A DNA stretch of 64,000 nucleotides from Blastomyces gilchristii SLH14081. Lineage: Eukaryota > Ascomycota > Eurotiomycetes > Onygenales > Ajellomycetaceae. A model generated the notes under the pieces. It worked only from the letters and a program-made list of their open reading frames with translations. It was not told where the DNA came from and made no database searches. Made by a program: the position numbers and the translations under genes. Of this stretch, positions 10,215-19,800 are shown one piece after another. Location of the stretch: NCBI RefSeq assembly GCF_000003855.2, contig NW_003101660.1, positions 310,001 through 374,000 on the forward strand, written 5' to 3'. The stretch's first letter is position 1. Each line of letters begins with the position of its first letter.

Positions 10215-12844
10215 CTCCCGTTATCAATGACGACGATGCAAGGAACTCGATTCCTCCCTACAGCCCATGGGGTTTTGGACGATATGTAAGTGTAGGAACG
10301 TCTGTTGAGGTCTATGGTTGAATATATGTACACATACTCCATAAACCTACTAATAACTATGATGAGAGAGGGTAGCAAAGTATCAGAGAGATAGATAGCA
10401 TTGGGGGGGGGGGGGGGTTTCTTTTCTGCAGTATTTATTTCACTGTTCAAATTAATTTCTAATTTCTTCTCTGTATATTTAGGTCCCTTAATTTTATCTG
10501 TTCCATGCCATAACATAACCATCCCATTCCCCTGTGACGATCTCAGGTTTCTCCTATAATAATATTAATATTCCGGTATTCAATGCCCTTGCATTTTACC
10601 AATCGGAAGAAGCAGCCGTGCCGTGCCGTGCCTACTGTTTGGCCAAAGCCAAGGCAGGTCAGTCAGTTTTCGCAAAGAGAGAGGAGGAGGGGGGGAGGGG
10701 GGGAGAACGAGAACGGTTATATGCAGAGATGCAAGCACGAATTGAACCACAGAATAATAGACAGCAGCCATGACCTTATAGGTATTCACACGGTCGGCCG
10801 CAGGAGCCGACGACGACTGGTCAGTGGTTCAACCCCGCGATCGCAACTGGTGGGCGCCGTTTGAGGGTGTCAGAGTACTGTTGATTGGATGTGTACTCCG
10901 TATAGTGGGAACAAACAATTCGTATGCTTTTTGACGAGGAGCAACCCAGTCAAATCCATTATCCATTCGGAATGAAATGGGGATTGTCAAGGCGGTGGAC
11001 ACTTGGACAGTGTGATAGACAGTCTTTTTAACTATTATTATTAAGTTATTGAAGCTTTGGGCGTTCTGGTTTTTTTGCCGTCAACCCAACCTCTGCTAAC
11101 CAACCAAAAGCCAAAAGGGGTGCAAATTCAATCCATACTGAGAAAAAACACGCTGATATTGCCAACAAACGTAACTAAACGATAGCGGGGGCCAACTCTT
11201 GCAAGCGGCTGGTCACCGCTCTCAGAAGCTTTTCTTCTGTGGATTCCTTGACTGGCGGTGTGGCTGGGTTAAGCCTATTCTTTCTCTAGCTGCAAAACTG
11301 GCCCGTCAATCGAACCCACTCAGTCTGCGGCAAAAGGAAATAAAAAAATGAGGATTATTATTGTCGGCGGTGTCCCTGCAATTGCTCAGTGGGACATTAT
11401 TCTTATTAATAACTTATACCCGTCAGTGTTAGTTTCGGCGGGAGAAATGAATAATGAATGAAATTGGCAGCAAGCTTGGTTATCCCCATGTTGATTGACG
11501 TTCTATTTTTTATATCCGGGCAACACAAAAGCAGAACAAGCATGGATTATTTATGTATGATATTATTCCATTTGTTCAAGCCAATTTGATCTGTTTCAGT
11601 TTCACTTTCTTCTAATAATCAGTTAAGTTCTACCGTTCGTTAACTCCCTCCCCGCTTAAGTCAACGAACGACCTACGCAGTAATGACTCTATGAGGTTTG
11701 ATCTTGACTCCCCCCCGGCAAAGGCCCAACAAACGGTGGCGCATTATTCTGTAAAACAAGCCACAGATAAGGTCCCGAATGACCATTTATTATTTGACAC
11801 ACTCTGCCTCTGCTTGGTTCTCGAATGCCTCGACGGTCCACAACCCAGCGCGCCTTCAACCAAGCAAGAGCAAGGGCATGGATTGATGGGCTCCCCCAGC
11901 CGGCTTTGTTGTTTTTGGTGCCCTCGCCTTGAGTCGATTCTGGCCACTCATGTGGAGGAATAAGTTATAAGTTCCCGGCAGCTGCTCGCCAGCGTCGCTC
12001 GCCGGGCGCATAACGTGGTCCCCGTTCGTTCCCAGGACCCATACTCCGTAGTCAGATTTTCAAAGACCCTGGCGGCAAATCGCCACAAAATGCTGTCGAA
12101 TCAACCGGTTGTGGACCGTTGTGGATGAAGCAACAATGGGCGCCTGAGAGAGGGCTACAAAACGAAAACTAAAAGCGGGACCTGGGAATATGCCGAAGTT
12201 TTCGTTGACTATTTCTTTTTCCTTTTTTCCCTTTGTGGGACTCTTGTTCTGGATAAATAATAATAAATGTGTTGGTATGGTATGGTTATTCTTAGGCATT
12301 GTTGGTGGGCGCTCCACTCCGTATATATATGTATGTCCTTTGACAACCCCGGATATTTCTTTCATTGACTTCTTATTACTGATATCACCAGACTCAGTCC
12401 AACCTGTTTGACCCCCCCACAACAGGTGTCTGCCGCCCTGCTGCAAGAGGCCTTTCCTTTTTTTTTTCTTTCTTTTTTCTTCTCTCTTTTGTGACCAGAC
12501 CTCAGAATGTTGATCATTCTGTTCAGATAGTGATCTTTCTTTTTTCCTGTTTGTTGCATATTTTAAGCATCATTTTTGATCACATAGAGCTTTCTATATT
12601 TCACATTCTCTTCTTTCTGCTTTTTATCTTTTCTTTTTAATATACCATGATACTGGAAACACCCATATGAACTCCAGTAAGAAAGTTTGAACTTCTGCAC
12701 ATATAAGTTACATACTCTGAACTTCTACATCTTGTGCCTTTATTGCTCTACTTTCAAAGTACCCTCTCTCTGTGTCTGTCCTATTTACCCTACCTTATTT
12801 ATACTGAGTACTCCTGCATAAACGACGCGGGGTTATCTACCTCA
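9461..12844. other. long gene-poor interval
   Basis: About 3.4 kb carries no coding frame I can support on either strand. It contains a T40 tract (10172-10211), a G15 tract (10403-10417), TACTCCGTA 9-mers at 10894-10902 and 12042-12050, and a pyrimidine-rich, CpG-poor block at about 12450-12800. The distal part is probably the promoter region of the Ser-rich gene that follows. Confidence 0.5.
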
Positions 12845-12852
12845 TATATAAG
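12845..12852 (+). promoter_or_regulatory. possible TATA box of the 13083 gene
   Basis: TATATAAG lies about 235 bases before the ATG at 13083. It is the only TATA-like site at a suitable distance. Confidence 0.35.
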
Positions 12853-13082
12853 TGGCTAGTTCTCGTGGTCGAAACTCCATTGTCCAGAGACAACCTGAAA
12901 CTGCGCATGCGCGCTTTCATTGGTACGTTTGACGGAATTATTTTGCGCCATGTGATGGTCTGCGCATCAAATGGCTCCAGACACCATCTGCTAATAATAT
13001 CTTTGCTGCCCAGTTTCTCGGGCATCTCACTCCATACCGAATCGTATAGCAGCCAACAGCCCGGTGAATGCCCTGACTAAGC

Positions 13083-14597
13083 ATGGGTACCTTCACATGC
13101 AAGACGGGGAGTGATTCTGAGGTCGATCAGCATCAAAGCCATTCTCCCGTACATATACGTGAGGACAGCATCACCTCGCCCTTTTTATATATCCCCCCAC
13201 ATCCAGAGCACAATGACAAGCTCTATGCTACCGTTGATGCCTTCGTGCCCGCGCACTACACTGCTGAACCAAACGCAGCACAATCATCATATAGCATCAG
13301 TTCCCATGCCAAACCCAAGTATTATCCCGCTCTCGAGGCTACCGATGTCAACATGCAGCAGAGTCGTTCTCCAGCAATATCAGAACTAGGTTCCTTGACG
13401 CCAGGGACCCAGTTTTCCGCAACGAGCAATGAAACACGCCATGATGAGTCGCAGCGTTTGATCAAGACGCCAGCAGACTCGTCAGCCCGGTCAAATACAC
13501 CTTCCCGTTCCAGAAAACGCCTCCACACCGAATCGAAACAGAGTGCCAGTAGATCTAGGACCTCTTCTTGTTCAACGGGCGGACATCGCTCATCATCTCA
13601 GGAAATTACATCCAGATCATCATCCGCGACCCGCCGCAAGTCGTCGAAGTACCACAGCAGCCATAAGGCCGGAACTTATGCCCAAATCCACTCTCCAAAG
13701 CTACGCAAGGGGGATTCTGATCCATACCACAGAAAAGAAGATCTTGTATCGCTCCATAGGAATAGCTGCCGTGTATTCGAAGCTGGCGGCGGCAGCAGCA
13801 GCAAGCCAGACGCGGCAGACGGCAGAGGATCCCACGATTCGAAACATTCATGGCAAAGGTCAAAAACACATGACAGATCATTTACTTCGCCGACGGAGAG
13901 CAGCGCACTCACCAACAGAATCACATCCCTTGAAACCAGCAAATCATATTGCACCGCATCTCCATCCCTAGCACCCCTCCTAACATCAACAACCCCTTCA
14001 TCACCCACCTCCCTATCATCCCCCGTCGGAAATTCCACCCCTGGAACGCAGCGACATCGCACCTGGGACCCAGTAAGCCACGACGCCACCTCCACCGCTG
14101 CTCTGCACCAGGCAGATTCCGACGGACCGTACAAACCCATCCCCGCGACAGTCATAGACTGGACATCCCCATCAACCCGTAGGCGCGAGTACGAAGAAAT
14201 CGACCGCTCAACCCGTGGCGTGAGGGGTATGTGGCGGAAGATTGCGCCCAGCTGGTGCCAGCCGGGCGGGAGCCGGATACCCTTCTTCGAAGAGGGGAAG
14301 GGGGCCAAGGAGATGTATGAGGGCAGTGTTCGGCGGTTTCGAATGGATGTGCCTGACGGTGACCATGACCAGAACGACGAGGACGGTGGGGGCGGCCGCG
14401 GCCGCGGCGGCAAGGAGACAAAGGCTCAGTCTCAACAGCGTTCTGGTTCTAGTTCCAGAGTGAAATGGAAGTGGATTGAGAGTAGTAGCGTTTCTCCTGC
14501 TGGGACTATCGGCCGTGGCAGGGATGTGGGAGAGAAAGGTGGTAGCATTATTAATGGGAAATGGCGCTGTTTGGGTATTATGCGGAAAACGAACTGA
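13083..14597 (+). CDS. Ser-rich unknown protein with conserved C-terminal block
   Basis: Uninterrupted 504-residue frame. Residues ~1-340 are low-complexity, rich in Ser, Thr, His and basic residues (RSSSQEITSRSSSATRRKSS), and probably disordered. The C-terminal block (about residues 345-425) is more ordered and reads PIPATVIDWTSPSTRRREYE, then GVRGMWRKIAPSWC and PFFEEGKG. This looks like a domain conserved in uncharacterised fungal proteins. The tail is acidic, then Gly/Arg-rich (DDEDGGG...RGRGG). I do not recognise a function. The start was chosen as the first ATG of the frame; a leader with a TATA-like site precedes it. Confidence 0.7.
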   Translation: MGTFTCKTGSDSEVDQHQSHSPVHIREDSITSPFLYIPPHPEHNDKLYATVDAFVPAHYTAEPNAAQSSYSISSHAKPKYYPALEATDVNMQQSRSPAISELGSLTPGTQFSATSNETRHDESQRLIKTPADSSARSNTPSRSRKRLHTESKQSASRSRTSSCSTGGHRSSSQEITSRSSSATRRKSSKYHSSHKAGTYAQIHSPKLRKGDSDPYHRKEDLVSLHRNSCRVFEAGGGSSSKPDAADGRGSHDSKHSWQRSKTHDRSFTSPTESSALTNRITSLETSKSYCTASPSLAPLLTSTTPSSPTSLSSPVGNSTPGTQRHRTWDPVSHDATSTAALHQADSDGPYKPIPATVIDWTSPSTRRREYEEIDRSTRGVRGMWRKIAPSWCQPGGSRIPFFEEGKGAKEMYEGSVRRFRMDVPDGDHDQNDEDGGGGRGRGGKETKAQSQQRSGSSSRVKWKWIESSSVSPAGTIGRGRDVGEKGGSIINGKWRCLGIMRKTN

Positions 14598-15790
14598 TGA
14601 ATAGATAGATATGGAATTTTTTATACATGGCATTTTCATTTCATTTCATTTGATTTTTTGTTTTTCTTTTATTTGCATAGTTAATCGGAGATTTGGATCT
14701 TCCTCTTCCGTATTAGTACCAGTCCCTCGCTGCTACATCCTCACCCCAGCCTCACCACGTCCTCACCTCATGCCTCATGCTCACCCTCCTCGCCCTTCTT
14801 GAATCAACCCTCATCACCCACTAGTCACCCGCTATTGCAGTCACCATGCCATAGAGCTCTTCAAACCTGTCAGGTTTATCTGATGAAGCCATTTCTTTTA
14901 CAACAGCTCTTTGTGCCATTACATTCATTCTAAGATCTTTTCTCACTGACAAAGAGAGTCAATTTGTTTATAGTCTTTAATTCTCTCCACTGACTCTGTG
15001 CCATGCATAAGAAATTAACACTCAAACAGAGAGAACAGAGGGTCAGAGAAGCTGACTTTGACTCTGATAAGTTTAAACTTAGTTTTGAAAAGATTGTGAG
15101 ACAATTGAAGCCTGTGACTCATCAGAACTACAATAACATTTGAGAAGTCTGAACACAGTATGTTTCTGCAGCAGCTTTGTAATTAATTGTTTTGAAAACC
15201 GAAAATTTTTGAATACAGATACTGTAAGATGTATAATATCAAGAACATATTTAATGAACAGATTAAAAAAAATTTCATTATCTATTTTAATAAGATTATT
15301 TTTGAAAAAAATTTGAAGATGAAGCTGAAACTTAAACTCTCATTCATTAAGCAGTTATAACTGAGGTTCTTAACTGAATAAGTTATTAGAACAGGCGAAA
15401 GCCTGTCAAAGCAAGTATTTAAATCAAGTACATATGTAAGTGACTCTATTATTATCATTATATGATGAGAAGGCCAAAGCTGCAGCTGCAGCTAAATATT
15501 TTATAAAGAAACAACAGTGAGATGAACAGAAGCTTCAACTGTAAAAAAAGAAGAAAGAACATGCTGCTAAACATTATGAAACACAGTTAATAAAGCAGAT
15601 GTTCACAGAGATCTCAAAGAGATCTATAAGAAGATTAACAGTGAGCTCAAAACATTATAGAAGCTCTATACAATCTTCTGAAAGCAGTAATAAATGCCAC
15701 ACACAGGCCTCTCTGATGAAATCAAATGATATTCCTTCTCTGACATCTTCTACACCGCAATTCAATTCAATCATTTCAAAATCATGAGTT
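14598..15790. mobile_element. RIP-degraded transposon relic
   Basis: 14598-14830 is the 3' flank of the preceding gene. From about 14870 to 15790 the sequence is AT-rich with almost no CpG. It has scattered remnants of a plus-strand protein such as KAKAAAAKYFIKKQQ-stop-DEQKLQL-stop-KKKKEHAAKHYE (15470-15590). That Ala/Lys coiled pattern is usual at the C-terminus of fungal pogo-type transposases. Frames are closed by many TGA/TAA. No terminal inverted repeats could be assigned. Confidence 0.5.
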
Positions 15791-16307
15791 TCATGTTCCA
15801 GGTGGATTATTAGGCCAAGCAACCATTCTCTGAATTAATCATATATATTTATATGGTGTATTCTGCATATAGTTTTAATCTTTAATAAATAATATTAATA
15901 TCTTATTGTGTTGTTGTGCTATGGTTGAAAATTAACAGCTCTATAGAGTGCTTTTTGGAGTTCGTTGGGTGGTGAGTCACATTACTGCGCAGACATCCAT
16001 GAATGGCCCAAATTTGTATGAACGGATTAACCAACTCACACTTATCTTTCAAGAGCTAGGAAAGGAATGACATATACAAATAGGGGTATTTTGCTGATAT
16101 TGAACAGGAAAGTATCCGCTATCCCTCATTACGGAAAGTAAAAACTGATAGATGTTGGCGTTTTTGGTTTGTGGGGGCCAATTCTGAGTAAGCAATTTAG
16201 CGCTAAAGTTTAAGGATGGCAGATGTGTGCCATGGCACAACATCTGCCATCTGAATATTCCTTAACTTTCACATCCTCTATTGTTCCAGCCTTATCAATA
16301 TTCGAAG
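15791..16307. other. intergenic
   Basis: No gene is supported. AT-rich to about 15950, then ordinary composition. The last ~60 bases are the leader of the next gene. Confidence 0.4.
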
Positions 16308-17585
16308 ATGACCACTACGGTAAGTAATCATCTGAGATATACCACCAACTATCATTGCTGACCGATTTTAAGTATAATCAGGCCATAAGCGCAAAGCTCT
16401 CAGAGCTTGAAAACGTCATTCGTGCCGCTGGAGATAGTGTGTGTAAAACCACATCGCTCATTTTCTCTTCCTTCACAATGCTAATTCACTCATCAAGGAG
16501 GTTGGCGACTACTTAAGCAACATACGACAATCACCCAACCAACTCTCATCCCTACGTCGAGCTTTGCTTAAGAGGCCTAAACATGATGAGACATATTCTA
16601 AACGCCATTCATGGTTCTCACAATTTAGATCTCAAGTGGAAAATGGCTATCTAAGAAGCAGGTAGACGACCTTGTATTAATCACAAAACATTGGGCGCTA
16701 AAGCCGAAAGCAATCAAATGTCTCAAGACAGTCTGCTTAGTCTGGAGTGTTAACCCTCAAGACTTTTGTGAAGGAGTTGCGCTTGACTCGAGCATCATCC
16801 GGCGCTGCTACAATGATCTGATAAGAATTCGTGATGATAGCAGTCGTCGTATTGTTTTACTTGTTGTCATGTCAGAGAAGGTTGAGGAAGCACAACAATA
16901 TATCCGCGCTAAAAAGAGTATCAGAAATAGATCACGAACAAAGAAGTCGGCCGAAGATATTTCCCTTCGGAATACCGAGATCCTAACCTCTTCTTTACGC
17001 GATCTCACGAAACAGCTTTGGGGGGACCTTAAAGAAGAGGAGGAAAAACAACAAAAGAGGAACAACATTTCGCTATTCTCACGGTACGGGTGGAAATGGG
17101 GACGGTTAAAGCATGTTGCGATAACTCTGTCATTGGGAGCAGCACACACAAACAAGTAAGAGCCTCTCCCAATTATAAAGACTAGAGCTAAGTTATAACA
17201 GGTTTGAAAAACGCGCCTGGTACCCCATTGAGTTCGATGCTATCAATGAATATATAACAACATTACCTTACCTCAATTTTCAATATTAATTTACCTTGAA
17301 CAGGCATGGGTTTCAATTAAAGCATACTACTTTTCAAAGGCAATGGCTTCGCCAGTATAGTCCGTCACCAACAGCAAGCAAGTGGTCTCGGTGCGCAGCC
17401 TGGTCGCAGCCTTGAAACAGACCTGGATCTTGACTCATTCTCCGCCTTCCCCCGATACGGCAGTGTTCCGACAACGTCACAGGCAAATACCTTTCCTGCC
17501 GCGCTGAACTTAGATCTTGACTCATCCTCCGCCTTCACCAATTTACCGCATATCCCTCCTATCGCAAACGAATCCTTTTACCAGA
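16308..17585 (+). pseudogene. STAND N-terminal-like helical protein, frameshifted
   Basis: A multi-exon gene starts at 16308 with a four-codon first exon (16308-16319) and a GTAAGT...AATCAG intron. Exon 2 is 16382-16438, with residues SELENVIRAAGDS, and exon 3 begins at 16498 (EVGDYLSNIRQSPNQLSSL). Between about 16626 and 16660 the frame shifts by one base, and no intron of viable length fits. It then stays open to 17156 with WLSKKQVDDLVLITKHW. A GTAAGA donor at 17154 with acceptor AACAG at 17201 adds a short exon (FEKRAWYPIEFDAINEY). A later Ser/Gln-rich frame ends near 17585. The helical pattern resembles the 'Fungal N-terminal domain of STAND proteins'. No nucleotide-binding or repeat domain follows. 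Confidence 0.4.
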
Positions 17586-17841
17586 CCTAACCTTGGCGTC
17601 CGACTTTGCTTGACAAATTGATACTCCAACAGTACCTACCCAAAATCACTATATTTTACCTGAGCATAGTGTATTTTGGTTATAATACTAGAATGCCACT
17701 CTAGCAATTTAGTGATCCCAAGGACAGCATAGAGTCGAATAATCACTAATCAAAGAATGGTGCTCAAAGTCCCTGAGAAACGTTTGCTGGTAAACACATG
17801 GTGCAGTGTGCTGGCGTCACGGGACCTAGAGAGTGGGAAAA

Positions 17842-17924
17842 TGTAGGCTACTGGGGCAAAAGAGCTCAGTCACCACCAGCGCACTGCTGGTAGCAGGGCC
17901 GATCAACCCCCGGGACCCCCAACA
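17842..17924 (-). mobile_element. mini-LTR copy
   Basis: Same family as 494-574, in opposite orientation and 83 bp long: starts TGTAGGCTACTGGGGC and ends CCCCCAACA. The flanks are GAAAA and AAAAA, a weak (4 of 5) target duplication in an A-rich context. It lies in the 3' flank of the STAND-like relic. Confidence 0.8.
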
Positions 17925-18257
17925 AAAAACTAGTCTCGTTGGTTGGTATCAATATCAATATACTTTCACCTGTCAAATGTCGTTGAATCACGTGCTCTCC
18001 TGCCCCACCACGACGAAAATAATTTAATTGCGCTTCATTGATAAAGAGATTCAGAGTCAGTATTCTTTCACGTTCGTGTACAAGATTTATTTATTAATCA
18101 ACTTTCCGGGTAGCGGGAGAGATTATCTAACGTTCCATCAATCCTACGGAGTACTTATTATTATAAGATACCGACCAAACCTTTCCGGGTCTAGTGTCGA
18201 ATGCAGTCGGCTAAAGAGACTGTATGCATGAGATACGTCGAAAAGATGCAAGAAAGT

Positions 18258-18866
18258 GACGATCCCATCAAATATTACCGTTACCAGAAGAATTCGAGCC
18301 TTCTGCAGAAAAGGCAGCTGCGGCAATCTATGGCACTGTATCCGAGCCCAGCCCGACTCCGAGATTTGATCTTCCAGACGACTGTTTACCTGTCGTGGAG
18401 GTCAAAAAATTGTACCAAAAAGTGAGTCTACACCCTCTATTCTAGCGTAATCTAATGAGGAAGGCAGGAAAAATCCTTACTCATAGTTCCCGATCCAATA
18501 TCACACGGTGTCGTGTTAGAAAAGTCTTTCTCTGCCGGAGGGAAACATGATGCGATAATTGTCCCCCTGGTCGCAATCAAAGACCCCAAGATCTACGCAT
18601 GGGCCCCAAGGAGGAAACAGAATAGCAGTAGACTGGCAGTGGCAGAGAGCTCTATTTGTATCAAAGCTCACCTATTTTCAGTGTTGAAGGCGAGAAACGA
18701 ATCGGAGCAGTGCTTGTTTATTTCCCACGAAAACCATGACACAATTCATTTAGATCTATATCAGTGGTGTTACTCGATATGTGATAACAAAGGGTGTTGC
18801 GGATATGAAACGGGATACCTGTTTACTCATTGTGAAATACATATTGGTACTGGCTGCAAGCAATAA
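18258..18866 (+). pseudogene. unrecognised two-exon coding fragment
   Basis: The frame from 18258 reads LPLPEEFEPSAEKAAAAIYG...LPVVEVKKLYQK to a GTGAGT donor at 18422. After the acceptor GGCAG at 18463-18467 it continues in phase as EKSLLIVPDPISHGVVLEKS to a stop at 18866. The second exon contains several Cys (CYSICDNKGCCGYE). The in-phase splice makes the coding call credible. The frame is closed by TGA immediately upstream of 18258 with no ATG or acceptor, so the 5' part is lost or unrecognised. The function is unknown. A TACGGAGTA site lies just upstream at 18145-18153. Confidence 0.4.
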
Positions 18867-19655
18867 GATAGATTCCGAGTATTATTAGCAGGAAAATTTC
18901 TTTGTCTAATACTCACGAAATCTCAAATGAGAACAGTTTGTTTCTAATGCTTTTCATTTGAGGAGAGCTCATTCGCTTAATCCTAACAATGATGAAAGAC
19001 AATAATAAGCCTGTGGAACGGAAAGGAGAATCTTATCTCTGTAACGTACTATTCTATTTATTAGTTCCATTCCCTTTACGGCCTAGTGGTTACGTAGGGC
19101 TTCGCGCTTGTCAACAATTACAAAATTTGGGGGTCATATATGACAGATATTAAAAAAACATTGGTCTTCAAGCAGCAAGGTTTCCATGCGGTATTTCCAT
19201 AAATTTGGTGTAGATGTTTCGTTTTGTATCTTCATAGAGAATATCCACCGCGTTTCGAGTGATATGTTACCCGTTTGCAACTTCATCGGTGGCATAGGTA
19301 GGCCGTAGGCCATGACGAGGATTCGAGACGAAGGGGAAGGTCGTTGATGACAGGAACCAACGAATTGTCTAGAGTAGAGGCCTTGTACTGTTCATTGAAA
19401 ACGAAGAGGATTGAGAGGCGTCAGTTTTTGTTCGTAGCTGTAGCTCTCCTGCTTCTGGCTGATGGCTCAGTCGGCTTCATCGAATCAACGCGGCGCTCGT
19501 GTCAGTCCCAGAGAGTAGAGATTATCTTAGCTTCGTCAAACTGCCAGAGGCAGGGGACTACTGGTCCCTCGCACTGCTTAGAAGTGCAACCTCGTCGCGA
19601 GGGTGATAAATTATCTTGTCATCTTCTTGCCATACCATACCATACCTAGGTACTG
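18867..19655. other. intergenic upstream of the FunK1 gene
   Basis: No gene is supported; short frames only. The AT content is high near 18900-19160. Confidence 0.4.
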
Positions 19656-19724
19656 GTTGCCGCCCACGTGTTCTGGCTTACTAAAGTATGATAAAATCAG
19701 GATCACATGACTTTAGTCGTTTGG
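19656..19724 (+). repeat. left direct repeat flanking FunK1
   Basis: About 69 bases starting GTTGCCGCCC and ending TTTAGTCGTTTGG. It aligns with 22981-23050 at roughly 75 % identity with one gap, including a shared ATCACATGA(C/T)TTTAGTCGTTT core. It is in the same orientation on both sides of the kinase gene. Confidence 0.6.
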
Positions 19725-19800
19725 CGCGTCATTACCTAGGTACTCGTGATAATTCCAAAACAACCTCGCTTTGTAGTAAAACTGAACCTGGGTTCTGGAA

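Noticed and set aside
10820..10850. tRNA-like B box GTGGTTCAACCCC
   Set aside because: No matching A box, no acceptor or anticodon stem can be drawn.
10580..10864. Overlapping short frames on both strands near 10.6-10.9 kb
   Set aside because: No motif, composition follows local GC/GA repeats, no introns or promoter context.
13676..14413. 245-residue minus-strand frame
   Set aside because: Shadow of the Ser-rich gene on the plus strand.
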